Source: Torymus aiolomorphi
Lineage: Eukaryota; Arthropoda; Insecta; Hymenoptera; Torymidae
Assembly: GCA_036365515.1 (NCBI GenBank)
Contig: CM070874.1
Span: forward strand, 161,201,297 to 161,265,296
Direction: 5' to 3'
DNA length: 64,000 nucleotides
Shown: piece by piece, positions 32,290 through 42,295 of the stretch
Position numbering within the stretch: the stretch's first letter is position 1
Layout of the letters: each line of letters opens with the position of its first letter
Translations under genes and position numbers: made by a program
The notes under the pieces: generated by a model
The model's database searches: none
Told to the model about the DNA's origin: nothing
What the model saw: only the letters and a program-made list of their open reading frames with translations

Positions 32290-33280
32290 TTTTTTAAATC
32301 GAAATCTGAGGTGGTCTACGAAAGAAAGGAAGGCACGCAGTCGTACAATCGTAAGCGAGACGATTATTTAAAAAGTTTCTATACTCAAATAGTCGGAGAA
32401 CGTAAGGTCAACGTAGAAGAACAAGGTACACTGACGTGAAATACTAAGCAAGTTGATTATTAGAAAGTCTTAAACCCAAATAGCAGGAAGAAGTGATTTC
32501 CACGCACAATTATTTTAAAAAGTCTCAAATCCAAATAGCTGGAGGCACTAATGTAAGTTTACGTTACAAAGGGAGTTACATAGACATTCGACAGTTAGCG
32601 AATCAATTATAATTCTTATACCCAAATAGCCATAAGACGCGAGACTCACGTAGAAGAGGAAGGCACGCAGACGTGCGACTGTCTGAGAGACGATTATTTA
32701 AAAAATCTTTATACCAAAATACTCAGAGGACGCAAGGTCCACGTGAAATTGGAGTTACGCAGACGTGCGACATGACAGTAAGCGAATCAATCATTTAAAA
32801 AAGTCTCAAACCCAAATAGGAAGGGGACGTGAGGTCTACAAAAAAATGTGAGTTTTTGCAGATGCGCGACAGTAAGGGAGTTTATTTAAAAAAGTCTCGA
32901 ACCCAAATAGCAGGAGGAGGCGTGATCCACGCAAAAAAGGAAGTTACACGTACTGTAATTCGTACTGCGACAGTAAGTGAGGCGATTATTTCAGAAGTGT
33001 CAAATATAAATGGCCATGGGCGCGATGTCTATGTAAAAAAGAGAATTACATAGACGTGCAACAGTAAGCAAGTCAATTATTTCAAAAATTCAACCCAAAT
33101 AGCAAAGAGACGCAAGGTCAACACAAAATAAAAGGGCGTTATGCATACGTGCAGCAATAAGTGAGTCAGTCATTCAACAAAGTCACAAACCCAATTAATC
33201 GGAGAACGCAAGGTCTACGAAAAAATATAAGCTGGTCAATTATTTTGAAAAGGTTTTAAACCTTTGAAAAGGTTTTAAAC
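32290..33280. repeat. Minisatellite in transposase intron 5
   Basis: About nine degenerate units of roughly 95-110 bp marked by aaacccaaatagcaggagg, ggtccacg and cagacgtgcgacagtaag. Wording and order resemble the core units at 20400-21310, which suggests one dispersed satellite family. Confidence 0.65.
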
Positions 33281-33443
33281 CAAGTAACTGTAATGAGTTA
33301 CTTTTTTTAAGTAACTTCTCGAACACTTCAACGTATTTAGTTTATACGATCAAATTCAATTTTCAAAGTTACAAAAGGTAGAAAATATCAATCAATCCTC
33401 ATAGCCCCAACATCCCCTTAATTTAAAATATTAACTAACGTAC

Positions 33444-33883
33444 CTTTCCGTGGTTCAGTAACATCCCACTCTTTGATTGTTAATCTATAAGCCTAATGCA
33501 AAAGATGTTCAAATGTTTTGATTTCAACATGTAATAATCCTAATCCATACTGCAAATTTTCCTCTTTAGGAGTGAATGGATCTTGTAGCTTAAACTTGTA
33601 CGTGGTTCGTAAACACATAGGATATTTGCAAGTCGCCCTATTCCCTGTGATTGTATTTACACATTTTCCATCAAACATGGTTTTAGACACTTGAAACTTT
33701 ACGGTCACTTTTTTATTATTTAACATCTGAAACTTGTGGGTGGTAAGCGAATTTATCTCATTAGTTAAACGCTGAAATTTCCGAATAGTTGCTGTTTCAT
33801 CTTCTTTTTCAAGGGCGATTCGCAACGGTCGACAAAACCGAACACTTTGTGGTGTGGGATTAATCCAGCTATATTCTTCAGCA
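33444..33883 (-). CDS. Transposase exon 5 (second catalytic Asp, internal TAG)
   Basis: Acceptor TATCAAG and donor CGGAAAG|GTACGT. It encodes SWINPTPQSVRFCRPLRI, MFDGKCVN (D307), CKYPMC and YGLGLLHVEIKTFEHLLH. Codon 366 is TAG at 33493-33495 where relatives have Leu or Ser; the frame continues AYRLTIKEW to the donor. CKYPMC has Tyr where the usual CxxC zinc pair has its first Cys, a possible second lesion. Confidence 0.88.
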
Positions 33884-34602
33884 CTTGATATAAGAATATA
33901 TTAATTTAATATTTTACTGTATTATATGTCCAATATGTAATGTTAAAATATTTTTTGATTCAGTGTGCGTAAACTATCAATTTTTTGCTCCTTAAATTAA
34001 ATATCGTTCGGTAAATTTACTATTAAAATCTTCATAGAAATAAATAATACTTTACATTTTGTTAAATATTTATCACCCACATGCTTTGGGGTGCAGGTGT
34101 TTAGATTCAAAGCTGAGCTTGCCTATGTATAAAGTTCTGTATTTTATATAGTTGATTTTATCACGTAAGGGCAAAAAGCTTTAGCCACAGAGGTCTTTAT
34201 CAATTTAAGTATTACTTTAAAGTATAAAGAAACAGTAAAAGTAACACTTGACTTCAGTGTTATAATTTTAATTTTAAGTGTGTACTCTTAACTGATGAGT
34301 ATCATCTCCAAAATTTGAGTGTATACTCTTTATAATTGAGCGTGTATACCCAAATTTGAGTGTATAATCCTTACAGTCGAACTTCCACACTCAAATTTGG
34401 ATGTAAACCCCCAAAAAGTGATTTTTTTTCCGTAAGATACCTTATAGACAGATAAGCCTCTGAGCTGTGAATTCTTATACGCATAGTTTTTATACAAGTA
34501 TGTCAAATCAAGCCAGGTTTTATAATTTTAATCTGATCTACAGATTACAAAAACAAAAATAGGAAATTCATTTTAGTTTTGTTGTTTAAAAATTAATGTT
34601 AC

Positions 34603-34887
34603 CTTAACTTAATCAATAAGATACTTGTTACAAACAAAGTTTGTTGAGCAAGCAGGCTGTCATTTTCAGGATTTTCACACCTTTGGTGCGAATTCATGTG
34701 TCCAGACGAGCTATCAAAACCTGATGTAAGCAGCAAGGTGACATCATTTAAGGCTTCTGGTCTCCAATCAGTAGCTACAGTTTCACATAACCTTTCTACG
34801 GTTTTGTTGAGCATGATTTGCAGAGGTACTCTAACTTCCACTTCTGTCGCATAAACTCGTGTAGGTAAACATTCAACCATTTCACTT
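34603..34887 (-). CDS. Transposase exon 4 (first catalytic Asp)
   Basis: Acceptor CAATTAG and donor TTAAG|GTAACA. It contains TLLLTSGFDSSSGH with D199 of the DDE triad, and ends TLFVTSILLIKL, a segment conserved in Transib and RAG1-like proteins. Confidence 0.88.
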
Positions 34888-35068
34888 CTAATTGGAAAAA
34901 CAATATTACTTTATTTTACACGTTAAATAATTAGTTTGAATGGAAATTGATTATCGTTACGCAAACTAACACAAAAATAGCACTATTACCCTATTGGTCT
35001 TGAATTTTAAACAAACTTTCACCTAACGTTTGTCAAAAAATTTAAAGTAACGTTCATTATTTCGTCGG

Positions 35069-35390
35069 CTGGGAGGAAAAAGGTGCCATCTCGTTATTTT
35101 GCCAAGAAAAGTGTCAACTCGTTATTTAGGTAAGAAAAGTGCCATCTCGTTATTTTGCTAAGAAAAGTGCCAATTTCGCTAAGAAAACTACCAACTCAGC
35201 GGAGCACTTTTCTTAGTGTAATAAAGAGTTAGCACTTTTCCTAACGAAATAACGAGATGGCACTTATCTTACCGAAATAACGTGTTGGCACTTTTCTTAG
35301 CAAAATAAGGAGCTGACACTTTTCTTCCCGAAATAACGAGTTAGCATTTTTCTTGGCAAAATAACGAGATGGCACTATTTTCCTCCCAGC
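35069..35390. mobile_element. Foldback MITE with 33-bp repeats in intron 3
   Basis: The ends GCTGGGAGGAAAA and TTTTCCTCCCAGC enclose inverted arrays of about 33-bp units (gccatctcgttattttgc, aagaaaagtg). The turn is near 35205. It lies wholly within the intron between exons 4 and 3. Confidence 0.7.
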
Positions 35391-35763
35391 GGGCGATTTA
35401 TACTCATATAGCTTTACTTTCAAAACGAGAAAGCTTTTAAACTCTTGCGCATTATATTTACAATGTAATTGAAACTTAATTATACTTTAACATTGAAATA
35501 TTTCAACATTTTTGTAACCTTTTTTACTGTCACAAAGCTTTTTGTATAAAAAAAGTCATTAATACATCGCAATTTTCAAATAATATTCACTATACTGTTC
35601 AGTAAAATAAAGTAGCAAATTCAGCTCCACGAATTATTATATTGAATACAATATATCATGGAATTATAAATTTTTCATGGAATATATCATGGAATTTCAA
35701 ATTCTACAATATATCATGGAATTATAAATTTTTCTATCGAAATATAAAAAAAAAAATTATTAC

Positions 35764-35890
35764 CTAATTAACTCATAACGTGGATAGATCTTGGATTTCT
35801 TTGAATGAGTATCGGTTACTAAAGCTTTATACCGATTCTTGCTATAGTCATTTTCCATATAGAAAGCTAAGGCTGATTCATTCGAGTGCC
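35764..35890 (-). CDS. Transposase exon 3 (Transib signature)
   Basis: Acceptor CATCAG and donor TTAG|GTAATA. It encodes SALAFYMENDYSKNRYKAL and IYPRYELI, matching the conserved block before the first catalytic Asp in Transib proteins (ALAF..D.S..QY...IYP.Y). Confidence 0.85.
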
Positions 35891-36389
35891 CTGATGAAAA
35901 ATGTAATTAGAATTTATCAATCATTTCAAAATGGAGTAAGAAGGTTCTATTAGCAAACATTCACTATTCGAAATTAGTGCTCTTATTTCTTGTTTTATTG
36001 CTATATGCATACTTCTTAACTAAAGTGGCATCAATTAACGTACAGTAAACATATTACTTTATCTAATAATTAATAAAAATTCTTCAACAAAAGATAATTT
36101 GGTTAATTTTTTGAGATTACATATATTATTTTTGTTTCAATGTATTTTTAATAATTTAGAGGTAGTGAAAAATAATTATAAAAGCCAATTATTTTTTATT
36201 ATAATTTCATTTCAAAGCACAAACATTCTCAACAGATTCTAAATTGTGATTGCCGATGGATATGAAGTCGCGAATTTAGTAAGAACTTATATTAGTTAAA
36301 GAAAAACTAAAACTTTGATTTTAGAGTAGGATTATTTTATTAATTGCCTTAATTTTTTTGATTAAGGTTCTTTTTTCTATAGGACTTAC

Positions 36390-36560
36390 TTAGTTCATCA
36401 TCAGTTTGGGTTTGATCTTCATAAGCAATGTGATTGTTTTCATCAATACTTTGTCTCTTTGATTTTAGAGTCAGTTTCAGAGCTAATTCTAGTAAATTTA
36501 TATCATGATTTGCGAATTCAGCAACTTCATGGGCTCTTCTATAAATTGTGCTTTGACATC
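36390..36560 (-). CDS. Transposase exon 2
   Basis: Acceptor TTATTAG and donor CTAA|GTAAGT. It encodes about 57 residues (STIYRRAHEVAEFANHDINL and on) with helical and then acidic content. No motif known to me. It joins exon 3 in phase (A + GG). Confidence 0.7.
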
Positions 36561-36617
36561 CTAATAACAAAGCGTCAAACGTTTGTTTCGGTAGTATATG
36601 TATATATATATATATAT

Positions 36618-37694
36618 TGTAACGGGATGGCTAGTGGAGGAAAATCCCAACAAGCCACAGGCCAGCGATGCCCTAGAACATGGTGCCGCGGGTGTCAGAC
36701 TAAAATGACTTACCCGGGGATCTGCTCCTGGAATCCCGAAAACAACGCGAAGATCGCACATGAACTTCGCTTTCCAACTAATTGGATCGCTGAGTGAAAA
36801 GCGCGCGCTCGAAGAGTAAAGCGCGCGGCCGCTATGCTCAGATATGAAAACGACCGGCGGAGTCGTTTTCCCGCGGAGGCGGCGGTATCCGGGAGAAGGA
36901 CAGGTTGTAATGAACAACGCGACGAGTAACTAGATATCACAGTATATTTACAATCACTAATCTCTACAAGCACAACGCACGTGCTGATTAGAACAATGAG
37001 TTAGTTCGCACGCGACCGTTAATATTCAAACGCGCGAACTATACGGCGCGCGGCGAAGCTGCTAATTTCGCGCGCGGTGTTAAAGTACGGCGGGCTGACA
37101 CACACCCCCACGTACACGGCACAGAAGGCTTGCACGGGGCGATTTCCGTGCGAGCCTTTACAATGAACCCGCGAGAGGAGAGTAGAAAACTTACGAAGGA
37201 GCAGCCGGTGCACTCGACTCTCTCTCTCGCTCCCTGTCGTTCGCACAGCAGTTGCGCTCTCTCTCTCTCTCTCTTGCTCGCTGTATTGGGTCGGCAGGCG
37301 GGCTGGCTGCCGGCTCCTCGCTCGCAGTCTCGTTCTGCTCGTGGCACACGCTACGCGGTATCGCTCTCTCTCTGTCTCTCTTGTGTGCGCCTCCACTATT
37401 TGCGGCGCCTCCACTACCCTCGCGGGGTCTCACAAAAAAAACGATAGGACGGAGCGGACAAGTAAACTCACGAAGACACGGAGGAGATCCTACTTGCGCG
37501 ACGGCAGACACGAAGATGGCTCCCTTTTCTCGCGGGAACAGGTTAGCAGCTTCGCGACGGATGACGGGCATTTTACGCGTCGCGAGACCGATTCGCTACG
37601 CGCGGCGCGCCTCGATTCGGCTGCGCAGGAGTTGCGCGCGCGCGCTCACTACCTTCGCGCGGTAGATTAGAATCGCGGCTAGACACGCGTTACA
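36618..37694. mobile_element. Probable solo LTR in intron 1, GC-rich
   Basis: 1077 bp beginning TGTAACG and ending CGTTACA, inserted in a (TA)n run, with ATAT on both sides. Its base composition is far richer in GC than the neighbourhood and it contains (CT)n runs near 37216-37280. TG...CA ends and lack of coding favour a solo LTR. Overlapping open frames here come from the GC bias and are not genes. Confidence 0.55.
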
Positions 37695-37699
37695 ATATA

Positions 37700-37758
37700 T
37701 ATATATATATATTGAACAAAAGAAATAAAAGGGCTTTTCTGAGCGGATACCCTTTCTC

Positions 37759-37795
<37 letters not shown>

Positions 37796-38019
37796 GCTAG
37801 TAAGTTTGAGGAGCTCAACCCCGGTCGGTCAGAGTGGCTAAAGAAATAATAACCCTCAGGTTACCGACTCTAGACAAATAGACTCTAGAAAACCCCTCAA
37901 ACTTCCGCTCGGATGCTGAATATATAGATTGGAAGTTTGAGGAGGCTCCTCAAACTTCCCATAACCCCTCAAACTTCCAAGCGGGTGCTGAATATAATCC
38001 TCAAACTTCCAGAATTTCA

Positions 38020-38072
<53 letters not shown>
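37700..38072. repeat. (TA)n-bracketed repeat, second copy
   Basis: TA runs at about 37762-37792 and about 38020-38072 flank a segment with aaagaaataataaccctcag, which is the inverse of a segment at about 545-575. It also has repeated cctcaaacttcc motifs. Confidence 0.55.
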
Positions 38073-38076
<4 letters not shown>

Positions 38077-38127
38077 TTGCAGGACATTGCAATTATTGGT
38101 TTCATTTATGATGACATTATTTTTTAC

Positions 38128-38251
38128 CGGGATCAGAATCCGTTGTCACTATTCGTTTTCTTCCTCCGTTAAAACTGCTACGAGTTTTCTTTTTCGGCCG
38201 ACCTCTTTGAATATTTTCACTTTTTCTCTTTTTTGTTTTGGGTTTGAACAT
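38128..38251 (-). CDS. Transposase exon 1 (AT-hook)
   Basis: It begins at ATG 38251 and encodes a strongly basic 41-residue N-terminus with the AT-hook core GRPKKK, which may also serve as a nuclear signal. The donor is CCCG|GTAAAA. The first codon of exon 2 is completed in phase (G + GA). It lies beyond a 1567-bp intron that holds a solo LTR, so this join is the least certain. Confidence 0.65.
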
Positions 38252-38553
38252 GCTATAGTTAAATGCATATTTTTATTTTAAATGATATATTATTTACTGT
38301 AGAAGGTGAGAGGGAGGGGTGATACAACAATTGAAGGAAAATCCATTTTAAAAAGTGTATATATATTGATGTTAACCAAACTTTGCTATTTATAAAGATC
38401 GGGTTTTGCTACAATATCAATCAAAAATAATTATGAAACACTATTTTATTTACGAAAACATTAATTTCTTACACGTATGACATCGGATAATATAAAATCG
38501 GATAATTATCGAATAATAAAAATTAATTCTTGATTCTTCCTAGGTGTACGATA

Positions 38554-38873
38554 CCCGGTCAAAAATATCCAGCTAGGAAATTCAGATGGATTCCCTAGCT
38601 GGATCCAGATAGATTTCCTAGCTGGATCGGGTGGATTCACGTAGATTTCAATGGATTTTTTAGCTGGATTTCTACTCTGGTCCATGTTGCGTAGATTTCC
38701 TACTTAATTTTTACTGAAAATGGGTAAGAAATCCACGCAACATGGATAAGAGTAGGAATCCAGCTAAAAAATCCATCGAAATCTACATGAATCCACCCGA
38801 TCCTGCTAGGAAATCCACCTGGAATCCAGCTGGAAATCCATCTGGATTTCCTAGCTGGATATTTTTGACCGGT
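38554..38873. mobile_element. Foldback MITE with TA flanks
   Basis: 320 bp. The ends CCCGGTCAAAAATATCC and GGATATTTTTGACCGGT are inverse, each next to TA. The arms of about 150 bp are made of repeated TCCAGCTAGGAAATCCA-type motifs. It lies inside the Transib element upstream of the transposase. Confidence 0.75.
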
Positions 38874-38879
38874 TACTAC

Positions 38880-40885
38880 TAGCCCTAAAGTAATATGCCA
38901 CTTTACAAAAATAAATAATAACTAAATATAATCCTCAGAAGTATTATTTGACATATTTATATTTTGTATATAGCATTTGCTTCTAAAAATAAAAAAAATT
39001 ATCTTCTTAATTATATAAAAAATATTTTTGAGAGTATTTATATAACAACAATCGAATAACTAAAATAAAGATGCAACCCTTTTTTAAAACTTGCCGTTGA
39101 TTAATTTTAAACACCTCGGTAATTGTTGAATACATCCACGCATTAAGGAGGGTGTTTCGCAAAATCCAACCAAATATTTTCAAATAAAATTTAAATACGT
39201 GATAAATAATGATTATTCCAATCTCTTTGCATAATTTTAATGTACCTTGATGAAGAATAAATTGAGCACGACATTAATAAAAATTGAGTTTTCAGGTTAC
39301 ATTGCTACATAGCCTTGTGGGATAGCACGATTTTTGTATGCTTGCATAATTTTTATACTTCCAGCCTATTTTAGCCAATAAGAAAACGCATATGTATTCA
39401 AGCAACCACCAGAAAAATGAAACAATGAAAAATATATGGGCCAACGAACGACCAGAAAAAAGAATCAATGAAAAAATATTTGGCCAAGTTATTTAATATT
39501 AGTCACGAAAATTTAGATAAAATGCGTGACATACTGATTTTAAATTTCATAAAATTTGTGAATTGATTGTGTAAGCAAATTTTATATATTTTTTACCTAT
39601 AAAATCTATTGTTTCATTATTAATTTTGACTATAGATTACTTTGCAAGCAATAATATTAATATTATGGGCTAAAAATATTGGAGGCCCAAGGAAGTACTC
39701 GTTAAATATGCTCCTTAGCGAAATACCCCCCTTAAGATATACGTTATATGACATTTTACCTGCACTGGCATCTTTGACCCTGTACTCTACATTATTTGCA
39801 TCACCTATTTATTTATGATTTAATTATTATTCTATAACATATTCAAATAATTAACCCATAATGTAATTCGAATCAGGCTAAAACAATAGTCACAAAATTA
39901 TACTAAACTAAAGTATTTTCTTTTTTCTTCGTGTTTTGAAAATCTGTGCATTTGGCTGTTGTTGATGCGGTTGCTGTGATATGATTATACCTATTTAACA
40001 TCATTGTTTATACGGTTGCTATGCTATAATTTGATTATTTATTATACTGCAGATAATAAGATACTTATATATTATAGGTATAGTTAATAATTATATTCCA
40101 AATTGATAGTATAATTTTTAAATTTTATATTTTACAGAATATTGCTTTATTTCTGTAAGACAACATAAATGCTAATTTCGACTCGAATTAGTATATATAC
40201 ATACTTGTCTTATCTTATAATTTAGATAAAATTATATTTAATAACTCATTAAGAAATTTATAAAGTAATAAAGAAATTCTACGCTTATTTATGCTTATTA
40301 GTTAACCGAGTATTAATTTTTTCGAACCGAATTTGCAAAAATTATATATAAAAATTTAATGTTAATATAATTTACGGCTTAAGTATTTCATTAGGGTGTA
40401 CATTAGAACTTTTCCTTTAAATGATAACAATACAAACCAGGAACACTGGACAGTCTAAAATTTGTATTAAGCAATCCGATACATGTAGTTAAAAATACTT
40501 ACCTCAGATAACCGATGCAATGTATAGTACAAACGAAAAATAAACGTTCATTTATTTATTCTCTTATTGTATTATAAATGTTATTAAATGTATACCTAAC
40601 TGTATATAAACAAAAGAGAAAAAATCGAGTCGAGTTACCTGGGGTAACAAATATAAAAAATCAAAGCCTGTGGATGATTTAGCTTCAAGCCAAGCTAGCC
40701 TATTGAGTTTAAAGCTTTATTCTATTTATATAAAAGAGTTTTGAGGCTATCGGATATTTTTCTTTCAACCTGGTATTTCAATCTATAAGGTTCATAAGAT
40801 TACAGATTATTTCGATTCAAGCTCTGCCTGTCCATTGTATGAGTAATTTCAAATTATAAGATAATTCAATTTAAGCTTTTTTTTT
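38880..40885. other. Transposon interior, no gene seen
   Basis: Two kb of very AT-rich DNA upstream of the transposase start. No reading frame of note. The promoter should lie at its left edge, but I cannot point to a convincing TATA/initiator pair. Confidence 0.4.
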
Positions 40886-41066
40886 GCTTCCTCCTAGAGG
40901 AAGCTTTGTGATAGTGATTTTTTGAGTTGTTGTAAAAACATGTTATAATTGTTTTCTGAGGTGTATTGGCGCCCAAATATAATATGTTTGAATTTTCAAG
41001 AATGAATTCTTGAGTTTAAGTATTCAAAACTGACGAATAATTAAAATAATATAAGAAAAATTTCTT
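40886..41066 (+). mobile_element. Hairpin-ended element, copy B, internally deleted
   Basis: It starts with the same GCTTCCTCCTAGAGGAAGC hairpin and ends with the same tattcaaaactga-type segment as copy A. The (GT)n and about 600 bp of interior are missing. Confidence 0.65.
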
Positions 41067-41069
41067 TTT

Positions 41070-42295
41070 TTTCATTTATCCAACTTCCATTATTATCGTA
41101 AAATTTGAAGACAAAAATTTTCATCGCAAACTTCGCTTGGCTGCTCTGAGAGAGACACAAATGCAGGTATAGTAGAGCGTCTACAACCTGCTACCCAGCC
41201 TCAGGATTTCGATTTTTGGTCGAGCAAAAATAGACAAAACATCACTAGAGCGGTACGGGGCCTTGATAAGCTTACGTCCGTCGCACCCAACTGTTTTTCC
41301 TTCTAAAGAATCTCTCTGATTGGGCTAAAACTCTCGTCTTGTATCTATCGCACCGAGATAGAGTTAGAGAATCAGGCCCCGAGAGGTGGTTCCGAAACCA
41401 AAAACCAGACGCTGGGTGGCACGTTGTAGACGTACTCTCTCTACACATAGCAGGCCTTTGAGGCCCGCATGGCAGTTTGAGGCCGTGTGCTATCATTCAA
41501 CAGCTGACGGTTTCTAGACTCTGGTTAAATTTCCATTCTAGTTCCTCTATAGTTGTAGATACTTACATCATGCACTGACAGAAAAACAAAAATATGAAAA
41601 ATTTGTATGTTGTCTGGTAAACTGACAATAACTGACCATGTACTATAAACCCAAAGTTTTAATTTTTCAATAATAAATTTAATTATAATAATGTAATAAA
41701 TTGTTGCAAAAATAATAAATTTTGTTATTGAAAATGAATTAAAGGGATCATCAAATTAATTTTCAGGAAGCTACGGGCCAATGAATTGGCAGCGGTTTTT
41801 CTAATATGAAAGAGCCCGAAGGTTATACTGCATTTAGCTTCACCAAAGATTGTATATATCGAATTGTTTACAAATCACTAATCCAGTGATAATTATATTC
41901 AAAAGATATACTGAATAAAGTATTAACCTGTCATTGCGGCGAAGTATTTTACTTATAGTTGTAAGGTTAAAACTGCAAACCGGATGCCGGAAAAAAAAGA
42001 CTAACATTCTGAAAGGAAAACGGACATAAAAAAATTCAGTTGTCTATATCTTTTAAACAAGATAATCTTATTAAATAAAATCTTTTGATTTGAGTAGAGC
42101 AATGAAATAGCTTTCGATTAAGAGTAATATGTTATATAGTTAAAACTAACGTATTAGGTATATAGGCGCATTGAATTTCTCACACACCAATTTCAATGTA
42201 TATGTAGTACGGGTCGTTCCTTCAGGCTTCTTCTATACTTGCCTTCGGAGCGCGCCCGCGCTCCTTGATGTTCACAGGTCTAATGGTAATACATT
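41070..42295. other. Unassigned interior with repeat fragments
   Basis: 41640-41815 matches one arm of the foldback element at 45950-47255 (ggaagctacgggccaatg). 42150-42275 is the inverse of 61533-61655. 41140-41520 is GC-richer and unidentified; a 74-codon minus frame there has no support. Confidence 0.45.
42150..42275 (-). repeat. Dispersed hairpin-containing repeat of about 125 bp
   Basis: Inverse copy of 61533-61655. Both contain a GGAGCGC/GCGCTCC stem and aagcctgaaggaacgacccg-like wording. No coding. Confidence 0.6.

Larger units (their letters stand above)
29826..38251 (-). pseudogene. Transib/RAG1-like transposase, seven exons, one internal stop
   Basis: Exons on the minus strand: 38251-38128, 36560-36390, 35890-35764, 34887-34603, 33883-33444, 31606-31018, 29946-29826. 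All six introns are GT-AG and every junction keeps phase, giving 618 codons plus stop. Order: AT-hook (RGRPKKK), N-terminal helical region, the Transib motif ALAFYMENDYSKNRYKAL, first catalytic Asp D199 (SGFDSSSGH), second D307 (MFDGKCVN), zinc-binding-like C326 and H487/H492, expected catalytic Glu at E509 or E513 (AEDALEAAHK), acidic tail. Codon 366 is TAG (33493-33495), the only disruption. An AATAAA signal lies just past the stop (29814-29819). Function in life: cut-and-paste transposition at the CACAGTG ends. Confidence 0.88.

Noticed and set aside
36459..37671. Seven overlapping open frames of 87-137 codons on both strands
   Set aside because: The block is GC-rich, which depletes stop codons. 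The frames overlap each other on both strands and match no family; the LTR-like ends explain the block better.
29830..37900. A RAG2-like (Kelch) partner gene in the transposon
   Set aside because: No Kelch-type repeats or other conserved coding block is visible on either strand, so this is a RAG1-only Transib rather than a ProtoRAG-type element.
41272..41496. 74-codon minus frame
   Set aside because: No family resemblance, no promoter, and it lies in repeat-like sequence.
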